Assembly (NCBI GenBank): GCA_963728995.1
Contig: CAVSMD010000006.1
Span: forward strand, 533,916-597,915
DNA: 64,000 nt
Reading direction: 5' to 3'
DNA from: FEN-1219 sp963728995
GTDB taxonomy: Bacteria > Pseudomonadota > Gammaproteobacteria > Steroidobacterales > Rariloculaceae
Part shown: piece after piece, positions 1 through 8,701 of the stretch
Numbering within the stretch: position 1 is the stretch's first letter
Layout of the letters: the number at the start of each line of letters is the position of its first letter
Notes under the pieces: model-generated
What the model saw: the letters and a program-made list of their open reading frames with translations, nothing else
Database searches by the model: none
What the model was told of the DNA's origin: nothing
Translations under genes and position numbers: made by a program

Positions 1-698
1 ACGTTGCCTGCCTCGTGCAGGAGAAGCTGGGCATTCGCGGCTGCCCCGCGTTCAGTCTCGAAGCTGCGTGCTCCGGGTTCCTGTACGCGCTCGTCGTCGC
101 GGATCAATTCATTCGCAGCGGTCAGGTGCGACGCGCGCTCGTGATCGGTGCCGAGACGATGTCGCGAATCATCGATTGGACGGATCGCGAGACCTGCGTG
201 CTGTTCGGCGACGGCGCCGGCGCGGTGATTCTCGAGGGCGCCGACGAGCCGGGCATCATCTATTCGACGCTCGGCGCCGATGGCCGCTACCGGGAGCTGC
301 TGTACGCTTCGAGCGGCGTATCGACCCGCCACCGCGAGAAAGGGGACATCGCGGCCCTGCGGATGAAGGGCAACGAAGTCTTCAAGGTCGCCGTCAAGAC
401 GCTCGGGAACCTCGTCGACGACGTCATCGCCAAGAACGATCTCGAAGAAGGCGCCATCGACTGGCTGATTCCGCACCAGGCCAACATCCGCATCATCAAC
501 GCGACGGCGAAACGGCTCGAGATGCCGATGGAGCGGGTCGTGCTGACGGTCCGGGAGCACGGCAACACGTCGGCCGCCTCGGTGCCGATGGCCCTCGATA
601 CCGCGATTCGCGACGGGCGGATCAAGCGCGGCGATCTGCTGCTGCTCGAGGCGTTCGGCGGCGGGTTCACCTGGGGCGCGAGCCTGATCCGTTACTGA
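1..698 (+). CDS. fabH: beta-ketoacyl-ACP synthase III, 5' end cut by window edge
   Basis: The frame is open from the window edge to TGA 696-698, so the N-terminus is missing. The family condenses an acyl-CoA (usually acetyl-CoA) with malonyl-ACP to start type II fatty acid synthesis in the cytoplasm. All three catalytic residues of the thiolase fold are visible: Cys at nt 69-71 (AACSGF), His at 474-476 (IPHQANIR) and Asn at 564-566 (GNTSAASVP), spaced 135 and 30 residues apart, close to E. coli FabH. The C-terminus GGGFTWGASLIRY is also typical. It is not followed by fabD as in the usual plsX-fabH-fabD cluster, so it may be a stand-alone copy or a related KASIII with other substrates. Confidence 0.93.
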   Translation, partial: VACLVQEKLGIRGCPAFSLEAACSGFLYALVVADQFIRSGQVRRALVIGAETMSRIIDWTDRETCVLFGDGAGAVILEGADEPGIIYSTLGADGRYRELLYASSGVSTRHREKGDIAALRMKGNEVFKVAVKTLGNLVDDVIAKNDLEEGAIDWLIPHQANIRIINATAKRLEMPMERVVLTVREHGNTSAASVPMALDTAIRDGRIKRGDLLLLEAFGGGFTWGASLIRY

Positions 699-753
699 TC
701 ACCGGCCGAACTGCCGATTGGCGCTCATGTCGCTCGGGCGCTCGATACGTATA

Positions 754-1742
754 ATGGCCCGCATGGCACGCAGGCTCGTCTCGATCCTTTTGCTCCTGGC
801 GCTGGGCGCAACGGCGCGGGCGGGCGAGTATTGGGTCAGCGACAGCGACGAAGTCTTCGGCGACCTGCAGCACGTCAAGGCTCGCTACGAGGACACCTTC
901 ATCGCGCTCGCGCGGACCTACGACGTCGGCTTCGAGTCGCTGCGCCGCGCCAATCCGGGCGTGGATCCGTGGCTGCCCGGGCGAGGCACCGAGATCACGA
1001 TCCCGACCCGGTTCGTGCTGCCGCGGGCGCCGCGGCGGGGCATCATCGTCAACGTCGCAGAGCTCAGGCTGTATTACTTTCCGGAAGACTCCGGCACGCC
1101 GCCGCCCGGCGTGCCCGCCGGCGCGCGTCGCGTCGTGACCCACCCGATCAGCGTCGGCCGGATGGATTGGTCCACGCCGCTCGGCGTCACGAAGGTCACG
1201 GCCAGGGTCGCGAATCCCGAGCTGGTATCCGCCGCAGTCGATTCGGGACGAGCACGCGGCGCGCGACGACGTGTTGCCGAGAGTCGTGCCGCCCGGCCCC
1301 GACAACCCGCTCGGCAACCATGCGCTTGCGTCTTGGCGCTGCCGGGCTACCTGATCCATGGCACGAACATGCCGTCCGGCGTGGGCATGCGCGTGACGCA
1401 CGGTTGTATTCGGCTGTTCCCCGAGGACATCGAGGCGCTGTACAAGTCGGTGCCCGACCGGCACCGTCGTCCAGATCGTGAATCAGCCGGTCAAGCTCGG
1501 CTGGACGGCAGACGGCGGGCTGTATCTCGAGTCGCACCCGCCGTTGGCGGAGAGCCCCATCGACGGCGAGAACGTCGACGCGGTCAATGCGGCGCTCGAG
1601 TCCACGCAGGAATCGCCGCTGACGAGCCTCACGCGCGCCTATGTCGCGGCCTCGGAGGAGCGCCACATCGATCTGCATTGGGACGTTGCGGAGCGGATTG
1701 CGGAGGTCGGTCGCGGGATCCCCGAGGTCGTACCTGCGGTAG
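754..1742 (+). CDS. L,D-transpeptidase (ErfK/YbiS type, LysM-like N-terminus), frameshifted
   Basis: Periplasmic enzyme of the YkuD family, which forms 3-3 crosslinks or attaches Lpp-type lipoproteins to peptidoglycan. A signal peptide (ARRLVSILLLLALGATARA) is followed by a LysM-like stretch (DTFIALARTYDVGFESLRRANP), then the YkuD core with HGTNMPSG and the catalytic THGCIRL motif (Cys near nt 1409). The gene is split over three frames: extra bases near 1219, about 1331-1336 (two) and 1457 restore a continuous protein when skipped. The frame then runs to 2026 through a terminator hairpin, so a further shift near 1735 with a stop at 1740-1742 is more likely; the end is uncertain. A TATAAT lies at 750-755, overlapping the ATG at 754; ATG 763 is an alternative start. 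The Lpp-like gene converging on it supports a tethering role. Confidence 0.82.
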
Positions 1743-1809
1743 GCGGCGACGCACGCCTAGGCTCTTTCAACGGCGGCCTGCTAGCTCACGATCTCCATCG
1801 CGAGCGGGC

Positions 1810-1841
1810 AAAAAAAAGCCGCCAATTCGATTGGCGGCTTT
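1810..1841 (-). terminator. Rho-independent terminator of the Lpp-like gene (bidirectional shape)
   Basis: A perfect 12-bp stem, arms at 1815-1826 and 1830-1841, closes a 3-nt loop (TCG). Read on the minus strand it is followed by an eight-U run (A-tract 1810-1817), so it should end the lipoprotein transcript, whose stop codon is 46 nt upstream. On the plus strand the arm is followed by only a few T, so it may also act weakly on the L,D-transpeptidase transcript. Confidence 0.85.
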
Positions 1842-1886
1842 GTAAGGCAGATGCGGCTTTAGACGAGCAGCATCCTGAGATCTTTC

Positions 1887-2186
1887 CTACTTTCTCTGGC
1901 GCTGCTCGAACATGCGATCGAGCTTCTGATTCGTCGCATCGCAGCAAGCTTGGGCCGCTTGTGCAGCCTGCAGAGCCTGGTTCGCAGTGCTCTGCGCACC
2001 CGAAGCAGCCTGTTGTGCCTGAGTAGCCGTGCGTTGCGCGGCATTCGCCGCGTTCTGCGCAGCTTCAGCAGTCGCACGGACCGCGTCGAGATCTTCCTTC
2101 GTGGCGGAGGATGCACAGCCGGTCACCATCGCAAAGCTGCCGACGAGCACCGCTGCGCGCAAAGCAGCCTGGATTTTTGTGGCCAT
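1887..2186 (-). CDS. Lpp/OprI-family alanine-zipper lipoprotein
   Basis: 99-residue outer-membrane lipoprotein. A signal peptide ends in a lipobox (MVTGC, lipidated Cys24), followed by a short linker and an Ala/Gln-rich heptad stretch (EAAQNAANAAQRTATQAQQA and onward) of the alanine-zipper coiled-coil type seen in OprI and Lpp. The last residue is Lys (FEQRQRK). In Lpp the C-terminal Lys is joined to peptidoglycan by L,D-transpeptidases, and such an enzyme is encoded convergently next door. Two adjacent Cys (ACCD) late in the coiled coil are unusual for the family and could form inter-subunit disulfides; that is inference. An AGGGG ribosome-binding site lies about 12 nt before ATG 2186. Confidence 0.85.
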   Translation of the reverse strand: MATKIQAALRAAVLVGSFAMVTGCASSATKEDLDAVRATAEAAQNAANAAQRTATQAQQAASGAQSTANQALQAAQAAQACCDATNQKLDRMFEQRQRK

Positions 2187-2228
2187 TGATTAAATACCCC
2201 TGACTTAATTGAGTGACAGACCGCGGCC

Positions 2229-2257
2229 ATTATTTCCTAAAGCGCCGACTACTGCAA
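2229..2257 (-). promoter_or_regulatory. putative sigma-70 promoter of the Lpp-like gene
   Basis: Read on the minus strand: -35 TTGCAG (2252-2257), 17-nt spacer, -10 AATAAT (2229-2234). The predicted start near 2222 gives a leader of about 36 nt to ATG 2186. The -10 fits well and the -35 is weak. Confidence 0.5.
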
Positions 2258-2390
2258 TTTCACTGCAATTTCCAAATTGGTGCAGAGGGTTGCCGCGCGT
2301 CGTCGTTCGCAGACAGTCGTAAGTGAAACCGATTTTTCGGTGCGCATGAAGTGCTCGACGACTGCGTTTTGCGATCGGCAAATCGATGAC

Positions 2391-2420
2391 TTGACCCGGT
2401 GGCCCGACAGGCTGTATATA
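2391..2420 (+). promoter_or_regulatory. putative sigma-70 promoter of the lexA-imuAB-dnaE2 operon
   Basis: TTGACC (2391-2396) and TATATA (2415-2420) are separated by 18 nt. The -10 lies inside the first LexA box, as expected for an SOS-repressed promoter. Transcription would begin near 2427, inside the operator pair and about 27 nt before the lexA ATG. Confidence 0.6.
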
Positions 2421-2444
2421 GTCACAGACTGGTTATATATACAG
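2412..2444 (+). promoter_or_regulatory. tandem LexA (SOS) boxes
   Basis: Two 16-nt boxes separated by one base: CTGTATATAGTCACAG (2412-2427), a full CTGT-N8-ACAG match, and CTGGTTATATATACAG (2429-2444), matching CTG-N10-CAG. They cover the -10 and the expected start site upstream of lexA, so the operon should be self-repressed and induced by DNA damage. The pattern is seen directly; its function follows from known SOS operators. Confidence 0.88.
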
Positions 2445-2453
2445 GTACCAAAA

Positions 2454-3065
2454 ATGCGCGAGCTCACTCCGAGACAAAAGCAAATTCTGATCCTGGTTCA
2501 GAAGGTTATGCATGAAACCGGTATGCCGCCGACACGCGCGGAGATCGCGCGAAGCTTGAAGTTTCGTTCGGTCAATGCGGCCGAAGAGCACCTGCGGGCG
2601 CTCGAGCGCAAGGGAGTGCTCGAGCTCTTGCCCGGCACCTCACGAGGTATTCGCCTCAAAGATTCGTTGCGCGAGCAAATGGGCTTGCCTTTGGTGGGGC
2701 GCGTGGCTGCCGGTCAACCCATCTTGGCCGAGGAGCACATCGAAGCGCGTTATCAGATCGACCCGGATCTATTCAAAAAGCCACCGCATTTCTTGTTGCG
2801 GGTGCACGGCATGAGCATGCGGGATGCAGGGATTTTGGATGGCGATCTGGTCGCGGTTCATCGCACGCCGGAAGTGCGTGCTCGGCAAATCGTGGTCGCG
2901 CGTTTGGACAACGAAGTGACGGTCAAGCGCTATCGGCAAGAAGGTCACCGTGTTTGGTTGATGCCCGAAAATCCCGAGTTCTCGCCGATTCAGGTGGATC
3001 TGCGCGAGCAGACATTGGCCATAGAAGGCGTCGTGGTCGGCGTCGTTCGCGACTCGATGAAGTGA
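2454..3065 (+). CDS. lexA: LexA repressor
   Basis: 203-residue SOS repressor and self-cleaving serine protease. The N-terminal winged helix-turn-helix (MRELTPRQKQILILVQKVM, then PPTRAEIARSLKFRSVNAA) binds SOS boxes. The C-terminal domain has the Ala86-Gly87 cleavage site (VGRVAAGQP), nucleophile Ser121 (HGMSMRDAG) and Lys158 (VTVKRY), each two residues beyond the E. coli numbering. RecA filaments trigger self-cleavage, which relieves repression. The frame extends upstream, but ATG 2454 gives the canonical LexA N-terminus directly after the tandem boxes. It heads a same-strand operon with imuA (24-nt gap), imuB and dnaE2. This matches the lexA2-imuA-imuB-dnaE2 cassettes of pseudomonads, so it could be a second, cassette-specific LexA. 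Confidence 0.96.
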   Translation: MRELTPRQKQILILVQKVMHETGMPPTRAEIARSLKFRSVNAAEEHLRALERKGVLELLPGTSRGIRLKDSLREQMGLPLVGRVAAGQPILAEEHIEARYQIDPDLFKKPPHFLLRVHGMSMRDAGILDGDLVAVHRTPEVRARQIVVARLDNEVTVKRYRQEGHRVWLMPENPEFSPIQVDLREQTLAIEGVVVGVVRDSMK

Positions 3066-3089
3066 TGGGTCGTAAAGCCCTGCAAGCCC

Positions 3090-3749
3090 GTGGAATGGGA
3101 CGAATTGAATACGCGCGTTTGGCGAGGCAGGGGCGCCGCTGCACGCGCCGCAATTTCGACCGGATTCCTGGAGCTCGATAGCTACTTGCCGGGCGGCGGT
3201 TGGCCCCACGGCGCAATCACCGAAATATTCGTCGATGGCTATGGTATCGGCGAGCTCACTTTGCTGATGCCCGCCCTGGCGTCGTTGACGCATCCCGCTC
3301 CGACCATGTCGAAAAAGTGGGTGGCGTGGATCGCTCCGCCGTTCATACCGTATGCGCCCGCTTTGCAGCAGTATGGTGTCGACACCGATTGCTTGCTCAT
3401 GATTCATCCGACTCACGGCAACAAGAGTCGCTTGTGGGCCATCGAGCAGACTGTCCGCTCCGGGTCGAGCGCTGGAGTATTGGCGTGGGTCGCGGTCGCC
3501 GACGACGTGATTTTGCGTCGACTGCAGCTGGCCGCCGAAGATCAAGTGTGCTGGACGGTATTGTTCAGGCCGCACGCTGCTCGTCGGCAGCGTTCGCCGG
3601 CGGCACTCCGCATCATGTTGTCGCAACACGCGGACGTCACGCGGATTCAAGTCATCAAATGTCGTGGTGGTCGTCCCGGAGTCGTCGATCTCGAGCGGCG
3701 ATCTCTGGAGCCCGGCGTGAGTCGGCCGATCGCAAAGGCGCATCAATAG
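3090..3749 (+). CDS. imuA: ImuA, translesion-synthesis accessory protein
   Basis: 219-residue protein of the ImuA/SulA-like group, a RecA-related fold that in other bacteria works with ImuB and DnaE2 in damage-induced mutagenesis. Recognisable features are the N-terminal WRG segment (TRVWRG), the following FLELDSYLPGGGWPHGAITEI block and the Walker-like core strands (KKWVAWIAPPFIPYAPALQQYG). The likely start is GTG 3090, because no in-frame ATG fits the family N-terminus and the gap to lexA is then 24 nt. It lies between lexA and imuB in one operon and should be SOS-induced from the lexA promoter. No shift or truncation is visible. Confidence 0.88.
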   Translation: MEWDELNTRVWRGRGAAARAAISTGFLELDSYLPGGGWPHGAITEIFVDGYGIGELTLLMPALASLTHPAPTMSKKWVAWIAPPFIPYAPALQQYGVDTDCLLMIHPTHGNKSRLWAIEQTVRSGSSAGVLAWVAVADDVILRRLQLAAEDQVCWTVLFRPHAARRQRSPAALRIMLSQHADVTRIQVIKCRGGRPGVVDLERRSLEPGVSRPIAKAHQ

Positions 3750-3761
3750 TGGTCGAACCCG

Positions 3762-5291
3762 ATGGCGCACTCTTTGCATTCCCTCGACCTGGTCGTACCG
3801 GAGACGGTAGAGGCGCCGCGCACCCGTTCGCGCCCGGAACAAAGTAGATCGCAGCTGTGGTTGGCGGTTTGCCTGCCGAATCTGGCGTTCGAAAGTTTGC
3901 CCGGGGCGGCCACCGAAACACCGGCGGTCGTCGTCGAGCCGCAGCATGGCCAGCTCCACGTGATCGCAGCCAACGCGAAAGCGCTGGACGCCGGTATCGG
4001 CCCCGGTAGCAAGCTGAACACGGCGCTCGTGCTGACAGCGGAGCTACAAACGTTCGAGCGATCGCCGCACGCTGAGCGATGCACTCTCGAATCGCTCGCG
4101 GGGTGGGCGGGAGCACTGACCTCGCAGGTCAGCATCGAACCCCCTGAGGGGTTGTTGCTCGAGGTGTCCGGGAGTCTCCGACTGTTCGGCTCGCTCGAAG
4201 CAATCAAATCCAGGCTTGGCGAAGAGCTGACCCGGCGCCGACTGTCGTTTCGGCTTTGTGTCGCGCCTACGCCAACCGCTGCATTGTGGCTGGCGCGTGC
4301 GGCCAGCGACGACGTGCTGTTGCCGCAGGAGCTGGCCGGTCGGCTCGGCAGGCTTTCACTGAAGATCACGCATTGGCCAAAAGCGGTGCAAGAACTGTTG
4401 CGAGATCTCGGTGTGCGCACCGTTGGCGAGTGCGTCCGACTGCCGCGCGACGGCTTTGCCCGCCGTGTCGGCAAGGCGTATTTGCTGGGGCTCGATCGCG
4501 CTTTGGGCCGACAAACCGATTTGCGCGCCGAGTTCAAGCCGCCGGAAAAATGGCAAGCGAAGATCGAGCTCTTCGAAGAGAGCACCGATAGCTCCGTCTT
4601 CGTCGAGGCCATCGAGCAAATGCTCGATGAGCTCGTCGCGGAGCTCCGTCTGCGTCAGGCTCAAGTCTGCACTCTGCGCATTGGCTTCGACCATTTGCAT
4701 CGTGCGCCGACGTTCGAGAGCTTCGAGCTGCGCGAGCCGACTCACGATCGTGAGCTCATGTTGCATCTGATCAGGGACAGGCTCGAGCGTAGCCACTTGC
4801 CCACCCCGGCCTTGGCGATCAGCATCGAAAGCGGCTTCTTGCTGCCGCTCGAGGTCGCGACGGCCGATTTGTTCGAAAAGAGGCCGGTGGCGACCTTGGC
4901 CCAGTCATTGCTCGAGCGGCTCAAGGAGCGGCTTGGCACCGCGGCCGTGTATGGCGTCGCAGCAGTCTCCGAGCACCGTCCGGAAAGGGCCTGGGCAAAA
5001 TCGGCCGGAATCGCCGCAGGCTCATTCCGCCGCGATGAGCGGCCGTTGGCGCAAGATCGTCCGTTGTGGCTCCTGCAACGGCCCGTGCCTCTGGGCTTGG
5101 ACGAAGCGCGCATTCACTATCGAGGCTCGATCGAGCTTCTCTCGGGGCCGGAGCGTATCGAAAGCGGTTGGTGGGACGAGCGAGATGTCGGTCGCGATTA
5201 CTACATTGCCGTGAGCTCGCACGGCCAGCGACTGTGGATTTTTCGCGACCGGCGCAGTCGCATTTGGCATCTGCACGGGTTGTTCGGTTGA
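3762..5291 (+). CDS. imuB: ImuB, Y-family polymerase-like protein
   Basis: 509-residue DinB-related protein. In characterised systems ImuB lacks polymerase activity and acts as a hub linking ImuA, DnaE2 and the beta clamp. The N-terminal palm region starts at LWLAVCLPNLAFESLP and continues through EVSGSLRLFGSLEAI; thumb and little-finger-like regions follow (VGKAYLLGLDRALGRQTDLR), and the C-terminus carries the RPLWLLQRPVPL and VGRDYYIAVSSHGQRLWIFRDR blocks typical of ImuB. The acidic catalytic residues of active Y-family enzymes are not evident near the N-terminus, consistent with the inactive hub role. It starts at ATG 3762, 12 nt after imuA, and is followed 12 nt later by dnaE2. Confidence 0.9.
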   Translation: MAHSLHSLDLVVPETVEAPRTRSRPEQSRSQLWLAVCLPNLAFESLPGAATETPAVVVEPQHGQLHVIAANAKALDAGIGPGSKLNTALVLTAELQTFERSPHAERCTLESLAGWAGALTSQVSIEPPEGLLLEVSGSLRLFGSLEAIKSRLGEELTRRRLSFRLCVAPTPTAALWLARAASDDVLLPQELAGRLGRLSLKITHWPKAVQELLRDLGVRTVGECVRLPRDGFARRVGKAYLLGLDRALGRQTDLRAEFKPPEKWQAKIELFEESTDSSVFVEAIEQMLDELVAELRLRQAQVCTLRIGFDHLHRAPTFESFELREPTHDRELMLHLIRDRLERSHLPTPALAISIESGFLLPLEVATADLFEKRPVATLAQSLLERLKERLGTAAVYGVAAVSEHRPERAWAKSAGIAAGSFRRDERPLAQDRPLWLLQRPVPLGLDEARIHYRGSIELLSGPERIESGWWDERDVGRDYYIAVSSHGQRLWIFRDRRSRIWHLHGLFG

Positions 5292-5303
5292 GCGTGGCGA
5301 CCG

Positions 5304-8300
5304 ATGAAACCCGCCGAGGCCACCGGTATCTATGCCGAGCTGCACTGTCTCAGCAATTTCTCCTTTCTTCGCGGCGCCTCCCATCCTGGCGAGCTCGTGC
5401 AGACGGCGGCCGAGCTCGGCTACGCGGGGCTTGCGCTGACCGACGAGTGCTCCGTAGCCGGCATCGTTCGCGCGCATGCGGCCGCCAACGCGCTGTCATT
5501 CAAGCTGCTCGTCGGCAGCGAGATCACGTGCGTCGATGGATTGAAGGTCGTGGCGTTGGCCGAGAGTCGACGAGCCTATTCGGCACTGTGCGCGCTGATC
5601 AGCCGGGGCAGGCGCGCGGCACCCAAAGGCGATTACCGCATCGGCCGCGACGATCTGCAACATTGCCTGCAGTTGAGCGGTCTTCTGCTCTGGTTGCCGG
5701 AGGCATCGCCCCCGCAGGAGCGCCTGTCGATCGGCCAGTGGCTCAAGGAGCGTTTCGACGGCCGTGTCTGGATCGCGGTGGAGCTTCTGAATGCGGGCAA
5801 CGATCGTGAGTGGCTTGCCGAAGCCACGGCTCTGGGTCAAGCGCTCGCTCTGCCGCTGGTGGCTGCCGGCAACGTTCACATGCACTGTCGCGAGCGGCAA
5901 ATGCTGCAAGACACGCTGACTGCCATCAGGCGGAAGACTCCGCTCGAGAAGCTCGGCGTGGCATTGCACGGGAACGCCGAACGGTGCCTGCGTCCCGTCC
6001 CGGAGCTGATTCGTCGTTACCCGGCTCCATTGCTCGAGGAGTCTCTTGCGATACTCGAACGCATCGAGTTCTCGCTCGCCGAGCTCAATTACGAATATCC
6101 GCACGAGATCGTGCCGGCAGGGGAAACGCCGGCAAGCTACCTACGCACGCTGACCGAGTCCGGATGTCGTTGGCGTTGGCCGGCAGGCGAGTCGCCGAAG
6201 GTCCGCCGGCTCATCGAGCACGAGCTTAAGCTGATCGGCGAGCTCGAGTACGAAGCGTATTTTCTGACGGTCCACGACATCGTCCGCCATGCGCGAAGCA
6301 TCGGCATTCTCTGTCAGGGCAGGGGCTCCGCGGCAAATTCCGTCGTCTGCTTCTGTCTGGGAATCACGGAGGTCGATCCCGGGCGCATGGAGACGCTGGT
6401 GGAGCGATTCATCTCGAAGGAGCGCAACGAGCCTCCCGACATCGACGTCGATTTCGAGCACGAGCGTCGCGAGGAGGTGATCCAATACATCTACCGCAAG
6501 TATTCACGCGAGCGCGCCGCACTCGCCGCGACCGTCATCACGTATCGGCCGCGCAGCGCGATCCGTGACGTCGGCAAGGCTCTCGGCCTCGAGGAGCTGC
6601 AGATCGGCGCGTTGGCGAGCTCGCTGCAATGGTGGGACAGCGGTGTCATCGACGAGCAACGAGTCCGCGAGGCGGGCCTCGATCCGGCGAGCCCCAGAGT
6701 GCGGCACTGGCTCGGCTTGGCGACATCGCTGCTCGGGTTCCCGCGCCATCTGTCGCAGCACGTCGGCGGGTTCGTGATCTCCGAACGGCCGCTACACGAG
6801 CTCGTGCCCGTCGAGAACGCCGCAATGCCGGAGCGCACGGTCATTCAATGGGACAAGGACGATCTCGAGGAGCTCGGGCTCATGAAGGTCGATATCCTGG
6901 GGCTCGGCATGCTGAGCGCCGTGCGACGGAGCTTCGAGCTCATCGAGCGCTTCGACGGTCGCGCGCTCACGCTGGCGACCGTGCCGGCCGAAGACCGCGG
7001 CGTTTACGAGATGATCGGCCGGGCCGACACGATGGGCGTCTTCCAGATCGAGTCCCGAGCGCAGATGGCCATGCTGCCGAGGCTCAGACCCGCCTGCTAT
7101 TACGACCTCGTGATCGAGGTCGCGATCATCCGGCCGGGCCCGATTCAAGGCGACATGGTCCACCCCTATCTGCGGCGCCGCTCCGGCGAGGAGCCGGTCA
7201 GCTATCCGAGCAAGGAGGTGGAGCGAGTGCTCGAGCGGACGCTCGGAGTGCCGATTTTCCAGGAGCAGGTCATGCAGCTCGCGATCGTCGCGGCCGGATT
7301 CACTGCCGGTGAGGCGGATCAGCTGCGGCGGGCCATGGCTGCATGGCGTCGGAGCGGCGATCTCGAGCGGTTCGAGGAGCGGTTGATCGGCGGCATGACC
7401 GAGCGCCACTACAGCCCCGAGTTCGCGCAGCGCATTTTCAGCCAGATCAAAGGATTCGGCGAATATGGTTTCCCCGAGTCACATGCCGCCAGCTTCGCGC
7501 TGCTGGTCTATGTATCGGCCTGGCTGAAGCGTTACGAGCCTGCCGCGTTCTGCTGTGCGTTACTGAACAGCCAGCCGATGGGGTTCTACGCGCCGCAGCA
7601 GCTCGTACGTTCCGCGCGCGAGCATGGCGTCGAAGTGCGCGCCGTCGACGTCAATCACAGCGACTGGGACTCGACGCTGGAGCGTCGTGTCGATGGCGGT
7701 CCCGCAGTGCGGCTCGGGCTGCGGCTGGTCAAGGGACTGTCGAGCGAGGCTGGCGAGCGTATCGTGAGCGCCCGTGGCGGCAAACCGTTCAGCGACGTGC
7801 GGGACGTGGCTGGGAGAGCGCGCCTCGGCGTCAGGGATCTCGGATCACTCGCGTCCGCAGGCGCGCTCGAGACTCTGGCCAGTCATCGTCACCAGGCGCG
7901 GTGGGACGTTGCCGGGGTGGAGCAACCGACGACGTTGCTCGGGCAGCCGCACTTCAATGAAGCATTGCCACTGCTGCGCCGACCCAGCGAAGGCGAGGAC
8001 ATCACGGCGGACTATCGACACGTCGGCATCAGCCTCGGCCGTCATCCACTTACGTTATTGCGCGCTCGGCTCCGCGCAATCGGGAACTGCACTGCGCGAG
8101 AGGTCGCGGCGCTCGAGCACGGGCGGAAGGTAAGGGCCGCGGGGCTCGTGATTACTCGGCAGCGGCCGGCAAGCGCCTCGGGAGTCACATTCGTAACTCT
8201 CGAAGACGAAACGGGTTATTTGAATCTCGTGGTCTGGGACAGGCTCGCTCAGAAGGATCGGAAGGTGCTGCTCGGGGCGGCCTTACTCGGGATATGGGGG

Positions 8301-8405
8301 ACCGTGCAAAAAGAAGGGGCCGTGTTGCACGTGATCGCCGAACGGCTTTTCGACCATACCGATTTGCTCGGCAACTTGACCACGCGTTCGCGAGATTTTC
8401 ACTGA
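5304..8405 (+). CDS. dnaE2: error-prone DNA polymerase DnaE2 (ImuC)
   Basis: 1033-residue C-family polymerase that performs translesion synthesis with ImuA and ImuB. The N-terminal PHP domain begins YAELHCLSNFSFLRGASHP, the DnaE2 form that departs from the HxHxxYS motif of replicative DnaE. The palm holds the catalytic acidic cluster PPDIDVDF (Asp379, Asp381, Asp383) after GRGSAANSVVCFCLGIT. The finger region (EVAIIRPGPIQGDMVHPYL) and helix-hairpin-helix segment follow, and a C-terminal OB-fold ends the protein (VTFVTLEDETGYLNLVVWDR). Length fits DnaE2 and is shorter than DnaE1. The gene is uninterrupted, unlike the type II secretion genes that converge on it. Confidence 0.95.
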   Translation: MKPAEATGIYAELHCLSNFSFLRGASHPGELVQTAAELGYAGLALTDECSVAGIVRAHAAANALSFKLLVGSEITCVDGLKVVALAESRRAYSALCALISRGRRAAPKGDYRIGRDDLQHCLQLSGLLLWLPEASPPQERLSIGQWLKERFDGRVWIAVELLNAGNDREWLAEATALGQALALPLVAAGNVHMHCRERQMLQDTLTAIRRKTPLEKLGVALHGNAERCLRPVPELIRRYPAPLLEESLAILERIEFSLAELNYEYPHEIVPAGETPASYLRTLTESGCRWRWPAGESPKVRRLIEHELKLIGELEYEAYFLTVHDIVRHARSIGILCQGRGSAANSVVCFCLGITEVDPGRMETLVERFISKERNEPPDIDVDFEHERREEVIQYIYRKYSRERAALAATVITYRPRSAIRDVGKALGLEELQIGALASSLQWWDSGVIDEQRVREAGLDPASPRVRHWLGLATSLLGFPRHLSQHVGGFVISERPLHELVPVENAAMPERTVIQWDKDDLEELGLMKVDILGLGMLSAVRRSFELIERFDGRALTLATVPAEDRGVYEMIGRADTMGVFQIESRAQMAMLPRLRPACYYDLVIEVAIIRPGPIQGDMVHPYLRRRSGEEPVSYPSKEVERVLERTLGVPIFQEQVMQLAIVAAGFTAGEADQLRRAMAAWRRSGDLERFEERLIGGMTERHYSPEFAQRIFSQIKGFGEYGFPESHAASFALLVYVSAWLKRYEPAAFCCALLNSQPMGFYAPQQLVRSAREHGVEVRAVDVNHSDWDSTLERRVDGGPAVRLGLRLVKGLSSEAGERIVSARGGKPFSDVRDVAGRARLGVRDLGSLASAGALETLASHRHQARWDVAGVEQPTTLLGQPHFNEALPLLRRPSEGEDITADYRHVGISLGRHPLTLLRARLRAIGNCTAREVAALEHGRKVRAAGLVITRQRPASASGVTFVTLEDETGYLNLVVWDRLAQKDRKVLLGAALLGIWGTVQKEGAVLHVIAERLFDHTDLLGNLTTRSRDFH

Positions 8406-8419
8406 TCCGTGATGACGTT

Positions 8420-8701
8420 CTACACGTCGTAGTCGTCGAAATCCTCCAGGTCGCGCTTTGCGCGTTTCTCCTCCATCAGATGCTCGAGTCGCCGTTTCGC
8501 CGCGCACTCTCTGCCAGGGCGCCCCGGCCCTTCGACTTCGAGCTCCTGAATCAGCGCCTCGACATTGATCTCTACCGAAGGATCGCCGACGTTGTCCGTT
8601 TCAGCCGGGGTTTCAGGCTCTTCGGCCTCGGCTTCTTCCTCGTCGGCGTCTTCGTCGTCGAGATCTTCCTTCTCCTCCGACTCTTTGACTTTGACCTTCA
8701 T
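8420..8701 (-). CDS. small, highly acidic protein of unknown function
   Basis: 93 residues with a very acidic N-terminal half (KESEEKEDLDDEDADEEEAE), then a more ordered tail, AKRRLEHLMEEKRAKRDLEDFDDYDV. The tail resembles the end of the small PA3496-type proteins (an arginine-rich helix followed by an acidic terminus), which have been linked only loosely to the cell envelope; this assignment is tentative. No signal peptide or membrane segment is seen. A strong ribosome-binding site (GGAGG) lies just upstream of ATG 8701. It sits between the end of dnaE2 (convergent, 14-nt gap) and gspF, and could be co-transcribed with the gsp genes. Confidence 0.6.
   Translation of the reverse strand: MKVKVKESEEKEDLDDEDADEEEAEAEEPETPAETDNVGDPSVEINVEALIQELEVEGPGRPGRECAAKRRLEHLMEEKRAKRDLEDFDDYDV

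Noticed and set aside
2277..2453. Upstream extension of the lexA frame
   Set aside because: It would place the promoter and LexA boxes inside the coding sequence; ATG 2454 gives the canonical LexA start.
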